Assembly: GCA_030867875.1 (NCBI GenBank)
Contig: JAOWCC010000936.1
Location: 11,602,095-11,666,094, forward strand
Source: Actinernus sp. WN-2022
Taxonomy: Eukaryota > Cnidaria > Anthozoa > Actiniaria > Actinernidae
Direction of reading: 5' to 3'
DNA: 64,000 nt
Part shown: piece after piece, positions 62,534 through 64,000 of the stretch
Layout: the number at the start of each line of letters is the position of its first letter
Numbering within the stretch: position 1 is the first letter of the stretch
Notes under the pieces: model-generated
The model's input: only the letters and a program-made list of their open reading frames with translations
What the model was told of the DNA's origin: nothing
The model's database searches: none
Position numbers and translations under genes: made by a program

Positions 62534-62543
62534 ACATATATAG
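62534..62543 (+). promoter_or_regulatory. TATA-like box before the 196-aa gene
   Basis: acatatatag lies 13 bp before the ATG at 62557 and just outside the inverted-repeat arm, so only this gene, not the polymerase copies, has it. Confidence 0.35.
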
Positions 62544-62556
62544 ATACAACGATACG

Positions 62557-63147
62557 ATGCCACACAAAGCAGTTCTTTCGCCAGAACAGATCCAAAGTAT
62601 TGCTTCGGGAGAGATCGGCATTCGAGAGGCAATACGACTCTATGGCATAGGACAAGATAGAGCCTACAGAATCCAGAAAGGTTTGGAAACGCCTCCCACT
62701 TCTCCGACTATGCAACCCGAGACCGAAATCCGAAAGCCAACGCAGGATATAGCAATCCTAGATCGTATACTGGAGCTAGAAGAAAAAGTGCAAATCCTAG
62801 TGGAAAGCCAACAATCCCCTATCCTAGAGTTGGATGCAACCGAGCCAATGCAGGATGTAGACCAACAACTACTGGAGTACATACAAAAACTGGAGACAGA
62901 TCTAGACGCTGCAACCCTGCGAGCCGATATGGCAGAATCGAAAACCAAAGGAGTAGTATGGCTATTTGTGCTTCTCGACATCCTTGCTATATCATCCTTT
63001 GCATTCGTAATGTATCAAATGGAAGAAAAGAGCACCGACATAGGTTCCACCAAATTGGAAGAAGAAAAGAGTAGACACGTTGGTTCCACCAAATTGAAAG
63101 AAAAAAGTAGACCAACCCCACATAGATCATCACTCGACATGGAATAG
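62557..63147 (+). CDS. HTH-like, coiled-coil, single-pass membrane protein
   Basis: 196 aa, intact. Residues 6-46 (VLSPEQIQSIASGEIGIREA and on) are related to the N-terminus of the 307-aa protein: same spacing of a REA helix, a Y-x-IG turn, an IQ-x-G end and a TPP hinge. Residues 66-130 are Leu/Glu-rich with heptad-like spacing (RILELEEKVQILVES; LLEYIQKLETDLDAATL), a likely coiled coil. Residues 132-154 (GVVWLFVLLDILAISSFAFV) form one hydrophobic membrane segment. The tail is hydrophilic with two GSTKL repeats. A DNA-binding head tied to a membrane could anchor a replication complex, but this is inference. It lies alone in the 898-bp spacer between the two inverted polymerase ends. No known family is recognised beyond the shared domain. 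Confidence 0.7.
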   Translation: MPHKAVLSPEQIQSIASGEIGIREAIRLYGIGQDRAYRIQKGLETPPTSPTMQPETEIRKPTQDIAILDRILELEEKVQILVESQQSPILELDATEPMQDVDQQLLEYIQKLETDLDAATLRADMAESKTKGVVWLFVLLDILAISSFAFVMYQMEEKSTDIGSTKLEEEKSRHVGSTKLKEKSRPTPHRSSLDME

Positions 63148-63416
63148 GAAATTACCGATGTAGACAACCACAACAAAGTGCAAATGAACACGACATACAG
63201 ATATAGAGATGTAGACGACCACAAGCAAAAATAGAAAACAAGTAGCATCGCAAAAAGAAAAAAAGAAGAAGACAAAAAAAAAGAAGACAAAAAAAGAAAT
63301 AAGACAAAAAAAGAAAATAAATAAATATAGAAAACAAGTAGCATTGCCTAGTAGCTTACTAGTAGCTTACTAGTATCGTATCGTATTGTATCGTATCGTA
63401 TCGTATCGTATTCTTG
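63148..63416. repeat. Low-complexity spacer and TCGTA microsatellite
   Basis: A/G-rich tract (63236-63325, aaaaaagaagac-like) flanked by two copies of tagaaaacaagtagcat (63230 and 63328), then agtagcttact repeats (63350-63373) and (tcgta)n, about eight units with one variant (63374-63411). It ends where the right inverted arm starts. Minus-strand frames here, such as a Phe/Leu-rich one, are artefacts of the purine tract. Confidence 0.75.
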
Positions 63417-64000
63417 ACATACCTAGGGACGATATCTGTGGGTCTTGGGGAAGGTGGTCAATGTTCTATCCGATACGGGCCTGGAAGAAAGACATGGCTA
63501 TGGCGGTGAGGATTCTAAGATAGTAACTCATCTATGAAATCATCCATGTCTGGAATTATGTCTTTATGCCCATAGGCTAATGTATCGATTCCGTTTTCTG
63601 CAATCCATCGCTTGGAGTCGAATGGTGAGAGAGATACTTTATTCATATGCATGCCATACATTCTATGACCTTCACTTCGAACCATGTCCATGCCATGGCG
63701 GAATACTTTCTTGTCTAGCAAGCACTCTTTGTATTGATCATGACCAATGCGATGTTTCACAACTGCCTTCTTTGTACCTTTGGCTTTCCTAATCTCTTCG
63801 CCGTCTACTTTCAAGATCGAGTAGATCTTTGATCGTAGTCCAACGTATTCAACGATGGGAATACCTCCACATTCATCTTTCATTTTGCCAAGTACTTTCT
63901 TGTTGGATGCGTCGTATGATGGATGGTCTTCGTTGTAGTTGCTTGTATCGTAGAAACGTTTATTGGCTTTCATGTCTGCATAGATGTCTTCAGTTTCGAT
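63417..64000 (-). repeat. Inverted repeat, right arm
   Basis: Reverse complement of 61935-62518. It starts acatacctaggg at 63417 and continues to the window edge without a break in similarity. Confidence 0.95.
63515..64000 (-). CDS. Second type B2 DNA polymerase copy, C-terminal part (partial)
   Basis: Minus-strand frame identical to the last 162 codons of the polymerase at 58947-62420, including the KxY motif region and the same stop context. It is cut by the window edge just after motif C, so one cannot tell whether a full second polymerase exists. It converges on the 196-aa gene from the other side. Such identity implies a recent inversion-duplication, gene conversion between arms, a palindromic replication product, or an assembly fold-back error. 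Confidence 0.85.
   Translation of the reverse strand: METEDIYADMKANKRFYDTSNYNEDHPSYDASNKKVLGKMKDECGGIPIVEYVGLRSKIYSILKVDGEEIRKAKGTKKAVVKHRIGHDQYKECLLDKKVFRHGMDMVRSEGHRMYGMHMNKVSLSPFDSKRWIAENGIDTLAYGHKDIIPDMDDFIDELLS

Larger units (their letters stand above)
57181..64000. mobile_element. Virus-like PolB-endonuclease VII gene cluster
   Basis: A compact set of intron-less genes on the plus strand with short spacers (about 95-180 bp), followed by an inverted partial copy of the largest gene. All frames are intact, in contrast to the decayed repeats around them. The polymerase belongs to the protein-primed B2 type found in Polinton/Maverick elements, adintoviruses and related linear replicons of eukaryotes. 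No integrase, capsid, ATPase or protease is present in the window, so the element is either partial, continues beyond 64000, or is of a different, smaller kind. The left limit is approximate and set by the start of the gene-associated low-complexity DNA. Confidence 0.7.

Noticed and set aside
63015..63344. Hydrophobic minus-strand frame as a membrane protein
   Set aside because: It is the complement of a purine-rich low-complexity tract and overlaps the 196-aa gene.

Overview
The window reads as repeat-rich nuclear DNA from an animal, most likely an aquatic invertebrate such as a cnidarian. This is inferred from satellite and minisatellite arrays, fold-back elements, a non-LTR retrotransposon tail, intron-like splice signals around small exons, and a type B DNA polymerase of a kind known from mobile, virus-related elements in such genomes. 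Nothing in the sequence names the species.

Layout. (1) 1-27152: one head-to-tail array of about 68 copies of a 402-bp satellite, with nine shortened (342-bp) copies lacking a 63-bp hairpin; after about 10.59 kb single-base homopolymer indels become frequent. (2) 27153-27252: a 100-N assembly gap. (3) 27253-31517: low-copy DNA with a few possible minus-strand exons, no recognised gene. (4) 31518-50433: two tandem, nearly identical copies of an 8.8-10.1 kb segment, each a 1.63-kb unique block with a small fold-back element, followed by a 58-bp minisatellite array in higher-order repeats. (5) 50434-57170: one small zinc-binding reading frame, an internally deleted LINE relic, several palindromic or fold-back elements (some nested), and a possible Ty3/gypsy RNase H relic. 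(6) About 57180-64000: a compact, intron-less, virus-like gene cluster.

The cluster at 57180-64000 is the most interesting part. In order it encodes a 307-aa HTH-like/proline-rich protein, a 101-aa three-finger protein, an intact 1157-aa DNA polymerase of the protein-primed (B2) type with an inserted endonuclease VII-like zinc/HNH domain, and a 196-aa protein with a coiled coil and one membrane segment. The first and last proteins share a related N-terminal domain, and the first also carries a piece related to the polymerase N-terminus. Two genes are preceded by copies of the same ~76-bp block, a likely promoter. The last 584 bp of the window are an inverted, base-identical copy of the polymerase 3' end, so two polymerase copies converge on the 196-aa gene. 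The second copy runs off the window.

How the genes may work together (inference): the polymerase would copy the element, the nuclease domain would process branched DNA, the finger and HTH-like proteins would bind DNA, and the membrane protein might anchor a complex. No integrase, capsid, packaging ATPase or protease is visible here, so whether this is a whole element, part of a Polinton/Maverick-like or adintovirus-like element, or a different replicon cannot be decided from this window.
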